The notes under the pieces are model-generated. The model made no database searches, was not told the origin of the DNA, and was given only the letters and a program-made list of their open reading frames with translations. The position numbers were made by a program, and so were the translations under genes. DNA of 64,000 nt from CAZAJT01 sp964485585 (GTDB lineage: Bacteria > Patescibacteriota > Microgenomatia > UBA1406 > GWC2-37-13): positions 1 through 64,000 of the forward strand of contig CAZAJT010000001.1 of the NCBI GenBank assembly GCA_964485585.1, written 5' to 3'. Numbering within the stretch: position 1 is the stretch's first letter; the number at the start of each line of letters is the position of its first letter. Shown piece by piece: positions 7,339-14,880 of this stretch.

Positions 7339-8241
7339 TCATAGCTTTATGTATTCAACATTCCCATTCAGCCACTTCACCACTGCTTTGGTATCGGCAA
7401 AACGGTCTCTACTTTTCAGTATGGTAATAATGTATTGGTATCCGTTTGATTTATAGAGGCTGATAAGGTTCTCCCCGGCGTTATCAGTGTAGCCTGTTTT
7501 CAATCCGCCGATACCATGGACTTCTCCCAACAGTTTATTCACATTTGATAGCCGATGAAAATTGATAAATTGGCTATCTGCGACGGTAATATCACGGGTT
7601 GAAACAATTTTACTCAACATTTTATTCTTCAATAATTCACGGGCAGCAAGCGTCATATCAAATGGGGTGGTATATTGTTCATAATCATCCAGACCTGCGG
7701 GGTTTTTAAAATGAGTATTGTTCATTCCGAGTTGTTTCGCTTTCTGATTCATCGCTTCAATGAATTTTTCATAACCATAGTGATCGGCGAGCGCATACGC
7801 TGCGTCATTCCCAGAATGTACAAGAATACCATAGAGGAGGTTTTCCACCGTAATTTTTTCTCCCACGGTGAGACCCATTGTTTGTCCTTCGGTAATAACA
7901 CGGTTTACCGTAACAATGTTATCGGGATCAAAAAGATCATAGGTAACCAGAGCAGTGATCACTTTTGTTGTAGATGCGGGGAGAAACTGCTGCTGCATAT
8001 TCCTTTCATACAATGGGGTAAACGATGGGATATCAACAATATATATGCCTTCTGCGGTAAGATCAGGGTATGTTGATGTTTTCACAACCGGTACTGGTTG
8101 ATGAAATATTTTAGCAACTTGCTTTGTACTGAGAAAGATTGGGCGATGATAGGCAAACATATGAAAATAACTGCTATCGCCAGGGTAAAAGAGAAAAAGC
8201 AGGGTGAAAAAAAAGAAAAGGAAATAGAAACGTAGTTTCAT
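7339..8241 (-). CDS. dacA: D-alanyl-D-alanine carboxypeptidase (peptidase S11, PBP5-like)
   Basis: A 300-residue penicillin-binding protein that removes the terminal D-alanine from peptidoglycan pentapeptides outside the membrane. All three active-site motifs are present: STTK at residues 90-93 with the nucleophilic serine, SGN at 143-145, and KTG at 248-250. The N-terminus has an uncleaved or signal-type hydrophobic segment (residues 4-19). The C-terminal beta-domain and amphipathic anchor of PBP5 are missing, so it is a catalytic domain with an N-terminal anchor. Its presence implies a peptidoglycan wall. Upstream (8243-8310) is a word-like inverted repeat with GTTCTGAGT and ACTCAGAAC. Confidence 0.92.
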   Translation of the reverse strand: MKLRFYFLFFFFTLLFLFYPGDSSYFHMFAYHRPIFLSTKQVAKIFHQPVPVVKTSTYPDLTAEGIYIVDIPSFTPLYERNMQQQFLPASTTKVITALVTYDLFDPDNIVTVNRVITEGQTMGLTVGEKITVENLLYGILVHSGNDAAYALADHYGYEKFIEAMNQKAKQLGMNNTHFKNPAGLDDYEQYTTPFDMTLAARELLKNKMLSKIVSTRDITVADSQFINFHRLSNVNKLLGEVHGIGGLKTGYTDNAGENLISLYKSNGYQYIITILKSRDRFADTKAVVKWLNGNVEYIKL

Positions 8242-8313
8242 AATTTAAAGTTCTGAGTTATGCGTTATGAGTTATGAGCACTCAGAACCCAGAATCCATA
8301 ACCCATAACTAAA

Positions 8314-9708
8314 CTAGATGTTTTTTATAGAAATCCCTAACTCATTTAATTGTTTTTCTGTTACTTCTGAAGGAGCGTCCATGATGGAGGTCTTTCCGCC
8401 TGAAGTAGCCGGGAACGGAATCACTTCCCGTACTGATTGCTCACCGAAGAGAACCATGAGAAATCGGTCAATACCGGGAGCAATACCACCGTGGGGTGGT
8501 ACACCATAGGTAAATGCGGTCAACATATGTTCGAACTGTTTTCTCTGCTCTGGTGCAAATCCGATGAGTTCAAAAATTTTGTTTTGCACATTCGGATCAT
8601 GGATGCGGATACTTCCTCCTCCCACTTCATATCCGTTGAGTACCATATCATGTTGTAGACCACGTACTCTCATCGGTTCAGCGTCCAGTAACGGAATGTC
8701 ATCCGGATGGGGTGCGGTAAACATATGATGAGACGGTGCAAACTGAGCTTTCCCTGCGCCATGGAAATAATCTTTTGCCGATTGCTCGGTGAAGAGAGGA
8801 AAATCAACAATCCACGCAAACGCGAGTTCATTCTTGTCGTTTTTATCTTTCCGTAGATCGGGTCTGTCGCTTCCATATTTTTCCTGCGATTCCCGATGAG
8901 GTATTCGAGGCCAGGGAGTTTGAGTAATGTACTTCTCAGGAAATAGTTCTTTAATGAGAGCAGCGAATAATTCTTCAGTGAACGAAAGAATGTCGTCTTG
9001 GTTGACGAATGACATTTCGAGATCAAGTTGGGTGAATTCGCCATAGGCTCTGTCAGCGCGGGGATCTTCATCGCGGAAACAGCGGGCGATCTGAAAATAT
9101 TTTTCTATACCCGCAACCATCAATAACTGTTTGTATTGTTGTGGCGATTGCGGAAGCGCATAAAATTTTCCTTTCTGGAGTCGAGATGGAACCAAAAAAT
9201 CGCGAGCTCCCTCAGGAGTAGTTTTCGTTAGAATAGGTGTGTCAACCTCGACAAAACCTTTTACCGTTAAATAATTTCTGATAAACATAATCACGTTTGC
9301 CCGCATCATGAGGTTTTGCGTCATCCGTTGTCTTCGCAGGTCAAGATATCGGTATTTGAGCCGTATTTCTTCATCAATTTCATACCCGTCAGTGTTAATT
9401 GGAATAGGAAGCGGTTGAGATTGAGAGAGCGTTTGTACTTCGCGTGCTTCAACCTCAATGGTTCCTGTTTTTATCTTTGGATTTACAAGGTTTTGGGGTC
9501 GTTCTTTTACGATACCTTTGATGCAAATGACATCTTCAGCGTTGAGCTCTCTCAGTATTTCTCCGCCAACGATCTGCACAATACCTGTTCTATCTCGCAG
9601 ATCAATAAACACAACGCTTTTATGGTCGCGTTTCGAGTCAACCCAACCGTAGAGTTTGACTTCTTCTCTGACTTTATTAATGGTGTCTGCTACGGATAAT
9701 TGTTTCAT
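8314..9708 (-). CDS. aspS: Aspartyl-tRNA synthetase lacking the GAD insertion domain
   Basis: A 464-residue class II synthetase that charges tRNA-Asp (or tRNA-Asp/Asn) in the cytoplasm. It has an N-terminal OB anticodon-binding domain (KLYGWVDSKRDHKSVVFIDLRDR), motif 2 (FRDEDPRADR) and motif 3 (GIAPGIDRFLMVL). Bacterial AspRS is usually near 590 residues, because a GAD domain of about 120 residues lies after the YGSDRPDLR segment. Here that segment is followed after about ten residues by LAFAWIVDFPLF, so the GAD domain is absent. The ATG at 9708 is preferred to the one at 9750, because the extra residues are encoded by the CAAATCG tandem repeat. Confidence 0.93.
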   Translation of the reverse strand: MKQLSVADTINKVREEVKLYGWVDSKRDHKSVVFIDLRDRTGIVQIVGGEILRELNAEDVICIKGIVKERPQNLVNPKIKTGTIEVEAREVQTLSQSQPLPIPINTDGYEIDEEIRLKYRYLDLRRQRMTQNLMMRANVIMFIRNYLTVKGFVEVDTPILTKTTPEGARDFLVPSRLQKGKFYALPQSPQQYKQLLMVAGIEKYFQIARCFRDEDPRADRAYGEFTQLDLEMSFVNQDDILSFTEELFAALIKELFPEKYITQTPWPRIPHRESQEKYGSDRPDLRKDKNDKNELAFAWIVDFPLFTEQSAKDYFHGAGKAQFAPSHHMFTAPHPDDIPLLDAEPMRVRGLQHDMVLNGYEVGGGSIRIHDPNVQNKIFELIGFAPEQRKQFEHMLTAFTYGVPPHGGIAPGIDRFLMVLFGEQSVREVIPFPATSGGKTSIMDAPSEVTEKQLNELGISIKNI

Positions 9709-9726
9709 ATACTGGTTGCAATATCT

Positions 9727-9754
9727 CAAATCGCAAATCGCAAATCGCAAATCT
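9727..9754. repeat. Heptanucleotide tandem repeat CAAATCG
   Basis: Three perfect CAAATCG units and a fourth ending in T form a short tandem array just upstream of aspS. Related words (AAATCTAAAATCT, AATCTAGATTTGAG) continue to about 9795. It creates a spurious in-frame extension of aspS on the minus strand. Confidence 0.8.
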
Positions 9755-9829
9755 ACAGTTTAAATCTAAAATCTTAATAATCTAGATTTGAGATTATATG
9801 CTAGCAATTATATTATGATTCTCTATGTA

Positions 9830-11515
9830 TCACAAGGAGTTGTGCCAATGGATGAGTTTTCCCCGCAACCGTTCAGCGCCGTTCCAACGATCAATTTCTA
9901 CCTTGTATACAATATCAATTGGTAGGCTTGGAGAGAGTTTGTTGAAATCCGAAGCTCGGGAGAACGCGATTAATTCAAGCGGAAAAGAATCTCCACCGGG
10001 TTCTCTCACGATCATTTTTAAATGTTCGCTCCGTTTCCCAAAAATCTGCGCATTAATAAGGAGAGCGTTGCTAAAAAAAACAGGCTGTGGGTTGCCAATA
10101 CCAAATGGTTGCATCTTTTCAATCTGTTGCACCAGCTTGCGAGAGACTTTGGCAATGGGCAGTTTTACATCCGCCTCAATCACTTTAATGAGTTCATCAT
10201 CGCGAATGATCGCTGCCGCCCTTTTTTGAGCTTCTGTTATGAAATTACTCAATTGAGCCGTATCAATAGTAAAGCCGGACGCTTGTGTATGGCCGCCGAC
10301 ATCAATAAGGTAGTCCTTCAGACCTTTTAAGAAATTTGTTATATGAAATGAAGGAATCGAGCGGGCTGATCCCTTCAGAAATCCATCAACTTCTGTCATC
10401 ACGATTGTTGGTCGAAAATACCGTTCTGTTATTTTTGAAGCAATAAGACCGATAATTCCTTCGTGCCAGTGTTTTGAGGTAAGGATGATTATTTTTCCCA
10501 GCGGATCGATTGCAACTATTTTCTCAGCTTCCTCAAGGGCTTTTTTTACCAGCTCTTGTCGTTGTTGATTGGTTCTCCCAATGTCCGCTGCCAATGTCTC
10601 AGCCTTTTTTCTGTCGGTGGTGCAGAGTAATCGAAGAGCATCGATTGCATGTTCGAGTCGTCCTACCGCGTTAATACGGGGTCCGATAATGAATCCGACC
10701 TCATACGGAGTGATTGCTTTTCCTGCAATACCGGCTTCTTGCAAGATACATTGAATACCGGCGCGTGAAATCTTTGGAAATGCTGCAAGGCCGTATTTGA
10801 CAATACTGCGCGCAGGTCCGACAAGGGGTACTAAGTCGGCAATTGTTCCAATGGAAGCGAGCGCAAGATAGTCTGTAGCGAAGTGAGAGGTGAGACGTTG
10901 GAAGTTAGAAGGAGAGATGTGTGACGAGAAGTGTTCAAAGAGCGCTTTGGAAAAAAAATAGGAAACGCTTGATCCTGAAAGTTGAGGAAGATGAAATACT
11001 GCAAGCGCATCATCCGGTGGTGTTTCGGATTTCAGATGATGATCAGTTACTATAATTGGAATCCCGAGTGATTTAGCATACGTTATTTTCTCAGCAGCTG
11101 TAATTCCATGGTCAACACTGATGATTAATGAAGGGTTGTACTCTTTTTTCACGTGGTCTATTCCCTTCACCGAGAAACCATATCCTTCTAATTTTCGATG
11201 GGGAACATAGGGAATCGCGTCAAAACCCATAAGATGCAATGTTTCCCACAAAATCGCCCCCCCCGTAATCCCATCGGCATCATAATCAGTATAGACGACC
11301 ACTTTTTGTTTATTTTCCCGTATTCTTTCAAGAATGTTGAGAGCGGCTGCAAGCTCTTTTTTAAACCCAAAATTATTTAAGGAAAGAGTAATAGGAGATG
11401 GTGGGTTTTGAAACTCTGCAATATTTTCTATTTTTCTGTCTTCCAATATGTACTGGAGAATTTGCGTTTCATTGAGATCGTCGTCTTTAATTTCTCGCTT
11501 GAACACGATTTTCAT
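9830..11515 (-). CDS. recJ: Single-stranded-DNA-specific exonuclease RecJ
   Basis: A 561-residue DHH-family 5'-3' exonuclease used in recombination and mismatch/base-excision repair. The metal-binding motifs are YTDYDADGITG (residues 75-85), SVDHGIT and VTDHH; a DHHA1 domain with RINAVGRL and GGHTQASGF follows, then an OB-like C-terminal domain. The length is normal. The ATG at 11515 is chosen because it overlaps the TGA of the upstream cysteine-rich gene as ATGA, indicating translational coupling. An in-frame ATG at 11527 lies inside the upstream gene. The three-gene order zinc ribbon - Cys-rich protein - RecJ looks like one operon. Confidence 0.92.
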   Translation of the reverse strand: MKIVFKREIKDDDLNETQILQYILEDRKIENIAEFQNPPSPITLSLNNFGFKKELAAALNILERIRENKQKVVVYTDYDADGITGGAILWETLHLMGFDAIPYVPHRKLEGYGFSVKGIDHVKKEYNPSLIISVDHGITAAEKITYAKSLGIPIIVTDHHLKSETPPDDALAVFHLPQLSGSSVSYFFSKALFEHFSSHISPSNFQRLTSHFATDYLALASIGTIADLVPLVGPARSIVKYGLAAFPKISRAGIQCILQEAGIAGKAITPYEVGFIIGPRINAVGRLEHAIDALRLLCTTDRKKAETLAADIGRTNQQRQELVKKALEEAEKIVAIDPLGKIIILTSKHWHEGIIGLIASKITERYFRPTIVMTEVDGFLKGSARSIPSFHITNFLKGLKDYLIDVGGHTQASGFTIDTAQLSNFITEAQKRAAAIIRDDELIKVIEADVKLPIAKVSRKLVQQIEKMQPFGIGNPQPVFFSNALLINAQIFGKRSEHLKMIVREPGGDSFPLELIAFSRASDFNKLSPSLPIDIVYKVEIDRWNGAERLRGKLIHWHNSL

Positions 11516-12408
11516 ACATGTTTCCAACCGAGCTCCCGTTTTATTTTTTCGACAGTTTTTTCATAGTCCGTTTTCTCAAGTTGGTTATTCAGTATACAAT
11601 ATTTCTTGTTGCTTAATCCAACACAACCAAAGCATTCTTCACAGTTTCTTAAGTACGATGAATAATGACAATTTATACAATCACTGGTTGATTGGAGGTG
11701 AGTGCAGTTATAACAACCATTACAATCAATCATTTCATAACATAGTTCCATACCAGCACCTGAAAAAAACATATCCCAACAGTGTGTAGTTCGAACGCCG
11801 CCGAGGAACACATATCCTGAATCCTCAAGTGAATAGGTGTTAAATCCCCAATATACATTTTTTGATCCATAGAGATAATCTCCATAGGGGCAGTTAATGT
11901 TTTGATGTTGAAAACTTTGAGGTATAGGTAGTTTGCGCTTTAGATTGGTAAACTTTTCCATTAAAACCGAGGGTTTTTCTTTTTTAAACTCTTGCACTTT
12001 TTTGAAATATTCTTCCTTTGTGTATTGTTTGTTAAAGATACAGTATTCCTTAAATGACAAACCCGCGCAGCCAAAACAATTTGTACAACTAACGCATAAG
12101 AAACAATAATTGCAGTCAATACATTCATTGCAATTTTGAATGTAGGTGCATTTGTAGCATTTGTTGGAGTCCACCGATTGGTAGCAGAGCTCTGATTGGG
12201 TGCAAAAATCACAGTCAGCCAGGTAGTTTCCCCAGCAGCTTGTACAATGTACAGAATCTTCTATTAAAGCGCAATCAAAACAATAGGAAGATTTTTTACT
12301 TTGATACACGTAATCAACATATGAACAATTTTCGGTGAATTGCCCAACATGAACAGCTGGTACCGGGACAGATTTTTTTAAAAGTTCATATTTTTGCAAG
12401 AAATCCAT
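11512..12408 (-). CDS. Internally duplicated cysteine-rich protein
   Basis: A 298-residue protein with dozens of cysteines in C-x2-C and C-x5-C spacing, for example NCNECIDCNYCFLCVSCTNC. It consists of two repeats of about 130-150 residues, each starting with a CSYVDYVYQSK-like motif and ending with the near-identical CFGCxGLxxKxYCIxNxQ. The regular spacing suggests a stacked, possibly beta-helical metal-binding or disulfide-rich fold. There is no signal peptide or membrane helix, so a cytoplasmic metal-binding role seems more likely than secretion. It is coupled to recJ by an ATGA overlap and follows a zinc-ribbon gene by 3 bp. Function is unknown. Confidence 0.75.
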   Translation of the reverse strand: MDFLQKYELLKKSVPVPAVHVGQFTENCSYVDYVYQSKKSSYCFDCALIEDSVHCTSCWGNYLADCDFCTQSELCYQSVDSNKCYKCTYIQNCNECIDCNYCFLCVSCTNCFGCAGLSFKEYCIFNKQYTKEEYFKKVQEFKKEKPSVLMEKFTNLKRKLPIPQSFQHQNINCPYGDYLYGSKNVYWGFNTYSLEDSGYVFLGGVRTTHCWDMFFSGAGMELCYEMIDCNGCYNCTHLQSTSDCINCHYSSYLRNCEECFGCVGLSNKKYCILNNQLEKTDYEKTVEKIKRELGWKHV

Positions 12409-12411
12409 AGC

Positions 12412-12687
12412 TTATTTTGTTAGATCAACATCGCTGCGGAAATGAGCGTAACATTTTAGGCAGTACACCGTAAGTCCTTTTTTTGGATTGTGGGTTGTTA
12501 CCATTTCTTGGCCGCATTTGGCACAAGGGTACTTATAGAATTTTCGTTCATTTCTTTGCGCCTCACGAAGTTTTTGTCGACAGAAAGGACAACGATCGGG
12601 TTTTGGCAAGCCCATTTTGTCGTAAAATTCCTGCTCCTGTGGAATAATTTTGAATTCCTTTTTACATTGTATACAGATTTGCGACAT
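12412..12687 (-). CDS. Small zinc-ribbon protein
   Basis: A 91-residue protein with four C-x2-C pairs (CIQC, CPFC, CAKC, CLKC), enough for two zinc ribbons. Between the first two pairs is the conserved-looking EQEFYDKMGLPKPDRCPFCR. It resembles zinc-ribbon domain proteins annotated in many CPR genomes. It is the first gene of the likely operon with the cysteine-rich protein and recJ, 3 bp apart from the former. The role is unknown; a nucleic-acid or metal-handling partner is a guess from context. Confidence 0.75.
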   Translation of the reverse strand: MSQICIQCKKEFKIIPQEQEFYDKMGLPKPDRCPFCRQKLREAQRNERKFYKYPCAKCGQEMVTTHNPKKGLTVYCLKCYAHFRSDVDLTK

Positions 12688-12730
12688 ATGTTTTACCTAG
12701 AAGTTATCTCTAAACCCACGGATATGGATT

Positions 12731-12820
12731 GTCATTGCGAGCCAAACATACTATGGCGAAGCAATCTCATAAATAAATGGGATTGCCGCGTCTCAGCCAT
12801 TGGCTGATCCTCGCAATGAC
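12731..12820. repeat. REP/MITE-like palindrome, GTCATTGCGAG type
   Basis: GTCATTGCGAGC at the left and the complementary CCTCGCAATGAC at the right enclose GAAGCAATCTC and GGGATTGCCGC arms, so the whole 90 bp can fold on itself. This is the widespread palindrome found in many bacterial phyla. It sits between the zinc-ribbon gene and rmuC, with about 50 bp of nothing recognisable on either side. Confidence 0.8.
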
Positions 12821-12882
12821 ATACACTTAGGTATTGAAATGAGTTCTAGACTGAATTTTACCACGAATTGTTTTATATGTAG

Positions 12883-13869
12883 TTATTCAATGAGTTTCTC
12901 TTGTTTAGTTGAAGTAGGTAAAGTGCGGGTTGAGGAGAGTTTTTGTCCGAGTGATGTAAAAATTTTCGATACGTGTGATGACTGATTGTATGCATTTGAG
13001 ATGTGTCTTTGTAATATTGAAAGCGCATCATCAGCTTTTTCGTAATCTTTTTTTATTGAAGAGAGTATGGTGAGGATTTCTTTTGCCTGAGACTGGATTC
13101 GTTGACCTTCAAACGACATCAATATGGCTTTCATATAGGCATAAAAGCAGAGCGGGGATACGGGGAGTGTACGTTTTCTCGCTGCGTATTCAAGAAGTTC
13201 CTGATTGGTAAGGATTTCGTAGTATATTGTCTCAGATGGGATATAGATAATCGCATAATCGACGGTTCCTTCCGACACCAATATATATTTTTTTGCGATG
13301 TCTTCGATATGTTTTTTCACATCCTGCGTAAACTGTTTTTTTAATTTATTTTTTTCCTCCTCTTGTATCTGAGAGTGCATCTTTCGAAAATTCTCCATCG
13401 GAAACTTAGAATCAATAGGTATAATGCCTTGCGAGGTTTTAATTATCGCATCAACTCGATCTCCGCTCTTAAAACTGTATTGAAGCACATATGATTCCGG
13501 CGGAAAGTACTGCGCAAGGAGATCTTTGAGAATATTTTCTCCAATAGTTCCTCGAAGTTTTGGTGAAGAAAGAAATTGTTGCAATTCTCGCATCGATCTA
13601 CCGATTTCAGAAAACTCACCAATACTTTTCTGTACGTGTCCAATAATAACGGCTGCATTATCCAATCTGCTATTAAATAACTGCATGTTTTTGGTTAGTT
13701 TTTCGTCTACTATCTGCGATGAAGTTTCTACTCTTCTCCCCAATTCTTTCAACCACTCGATGAGTTCACCGGAGGTATTCATATTTTTTTCTATCCTGTT
13801 CAGCCATATTCGTACAATTAAGAGAATGATGAAAGCGAGTATGATGAAGCCGATGAGGATTTCAAGCAC
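12883..13869 (-). CDS. rmuC: DNA recombination protein RmuC
   Basis: A 328-residue RmuC-family protein. It has one N-terminal transmembrane helix (ILIGFIILAFIILLIV), a coiled-coil region to about residue 90, then the conserved nuclease-like core with LRGTIGENILKDLLAQYFP, VDAIIKTSQGIIPIDSKFP and VDYAIIYIPSE. RmuC proteins limit recombination at inverted repeats and have a PD-(D/E)XK-like fold. It is the last gene of the minus-strand run that starts with the DUF4012 gene, 14 bp after the DHH gene. Confidence 0.9.
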   Translation of the reverse strand: MLEILIGFIILAFIILLIVRIWLNRIEKNMNTSGELIEWLKELGRRVETSSQIVDEKLTKNMQLFNSRLDNAAVIIGHVQKSIGEFSEIGRSMRELQQFLSSPKLRGTIGENILKDLLAQYFPPESYVLQYSFKSGDRVDAIIKTSQGIIPIDSKFPMENFRKMHSQIQEEEKNKLKKQFTQDVKKHIEDIAKKYILVSEGTVDYAIIYIPSETIYYEILTNQELLEYAARKRTLPVSPLCFYAYMKAILMSFEGQRIQSQAKEILTILSSIKKDYEKADDALSILQRHISNAYNQSSHVSKIFTSLGQKLSSTRTLPTSTKQEKLIE

Positions 13870-13883
13870 AGAATACTAGTATA

Positions 13884-14876
13884 TCACAGAAGACCGGTGC
13901 CTCGGAATATCTTTGGTTTCAGCCAATCTTGTGCGTTTTCTCCAGTTTGCTGGCTTTCTGTATTTTCTTTTTCTACTTCTTCAATCGGTTTTGCCTGCTC
14001 AAACGACTGATTTTGCTTTCCCGCAGGATGCTGTATCTGGACCTCACGCTGGGGGGAAGAGATAGGTTGAGGAGCATAATGTTTTTTTGGTGCAAATGCG
14101 GCTTGAGGTTGTTGGGGGAAAGATGCGATCCCCGGCTTCTTGATCTGCTTTTTCAGAGCGCCAAGCCGGAGAAGATATGCGGCAGTTTCAAATGTATCAG
14201 CGTTTACTGAAAACGAAGAAAAATTATTCGTTGCCGCAACGAGACCGGCATAGAGATTCGTTGCAATATCTTTATCAATTTCTCCATCGATTTCTTTCAA
14301 AAAACGTACAGCAAGTTCACTCGTAGACGAGCTCGTTTTATTGACAATATTAATCATTCCGTAGAAATCGTTTACCAGATGTCTGTCAATATTAATAATA
14401 GTTTTACCCTGGAATTGTTCTCTGTTTTCAAGAAAGATCTTACCTAAAGTGTTGAGATTGGGAGTATCAATCGTGATGATGAAATCGAGTGCGCCGCCTG
14501 AATAAGAGAACTTTACCTGAGACGGATCTAATTTTTGTTTTCCGGCGCGGGGAGTGACGATAAGATTAAATACGTCTGCTTGAATATTGTAGTCGACTTT
14601 GTCGATTGACCCATCAATGTAAGGGAATGCTATAACCAAATTATCTCCCGGTACTACGAGCTCTCTTTGAATCTTATCTGCGGCAACAAGATCGCTTTTT
14701 GGCGCTGTTTCGCATACCAAAGTAATTGTTTTCCCAATCTTTGTCAACACAAGATAGATTGCGGTAGCAGCAGCTATAGCATCGGCGCTGGGGTTGGTCG
14801 GTAGAACAATAGCGCCGGACATTGATTTCTGGATTACTTCACTGAGTCGGGATAGGTTATTTTCGTCAGGTTGCAT
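13884..14876 (-). CDS. DHH-like phosphoesterase with degenerate active site
   Basis: A 330-residue protein with the overall plan of NrnA/DHH-DHHA1 phosphoesterases. Its position right after infB is where nrnA-type genes usually lie. The motif normally read as H-x-N-P-D-G-D-A is here PTNPSADAIAAATAI, and the NIDHH motif is NIDRHLVNDFYG, so several metal ligands are missing. The C-terminal 80 residues are a low-complexity proline/glutamine-rich tail. It starts 4 bp after the infB stop. It is probably catalytically impaired or has been given a binding role; an altered metal site is the alternative. Confidence 0.75.
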   Translation of the reverse strand: MQPDENNLSRLSEVIQKSMSGAIVLPTNPSADAIAAATAIYLVLTKIGKTITLVCETAPKSDLVAADKIQRELVVPGDNLVIAFPYIDGSIDKVDYNIQADVFNLIVTPRAGKQKLDPSQVKFSYSGGALDFIITIDTPNLNTLGKIFLENREQFQGKTIINIDRHLVNDFYGMINIVNKTSSSTSELAVRFLKEIDGEIDKDIATNLYAGLVAATNNFSSFSVNADTFETAAYLLRLGALKKQIKKPGIASFPQQPQAAFAPKKHYAPQPISSPQREVQIQHPAGKQNQSFEQAKPIEEVEKENTESQQTGENAQDWLKPKIFRGTGLL

Positions 14877-14880
14877 AATA

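Noticed and set aside
12490..12807. A + strand frame ending in DCHCEPN-like residues
   Set aside because: It is antisense to the zinc-ribbon gene, and its tail is a translation of the REP palindrome.
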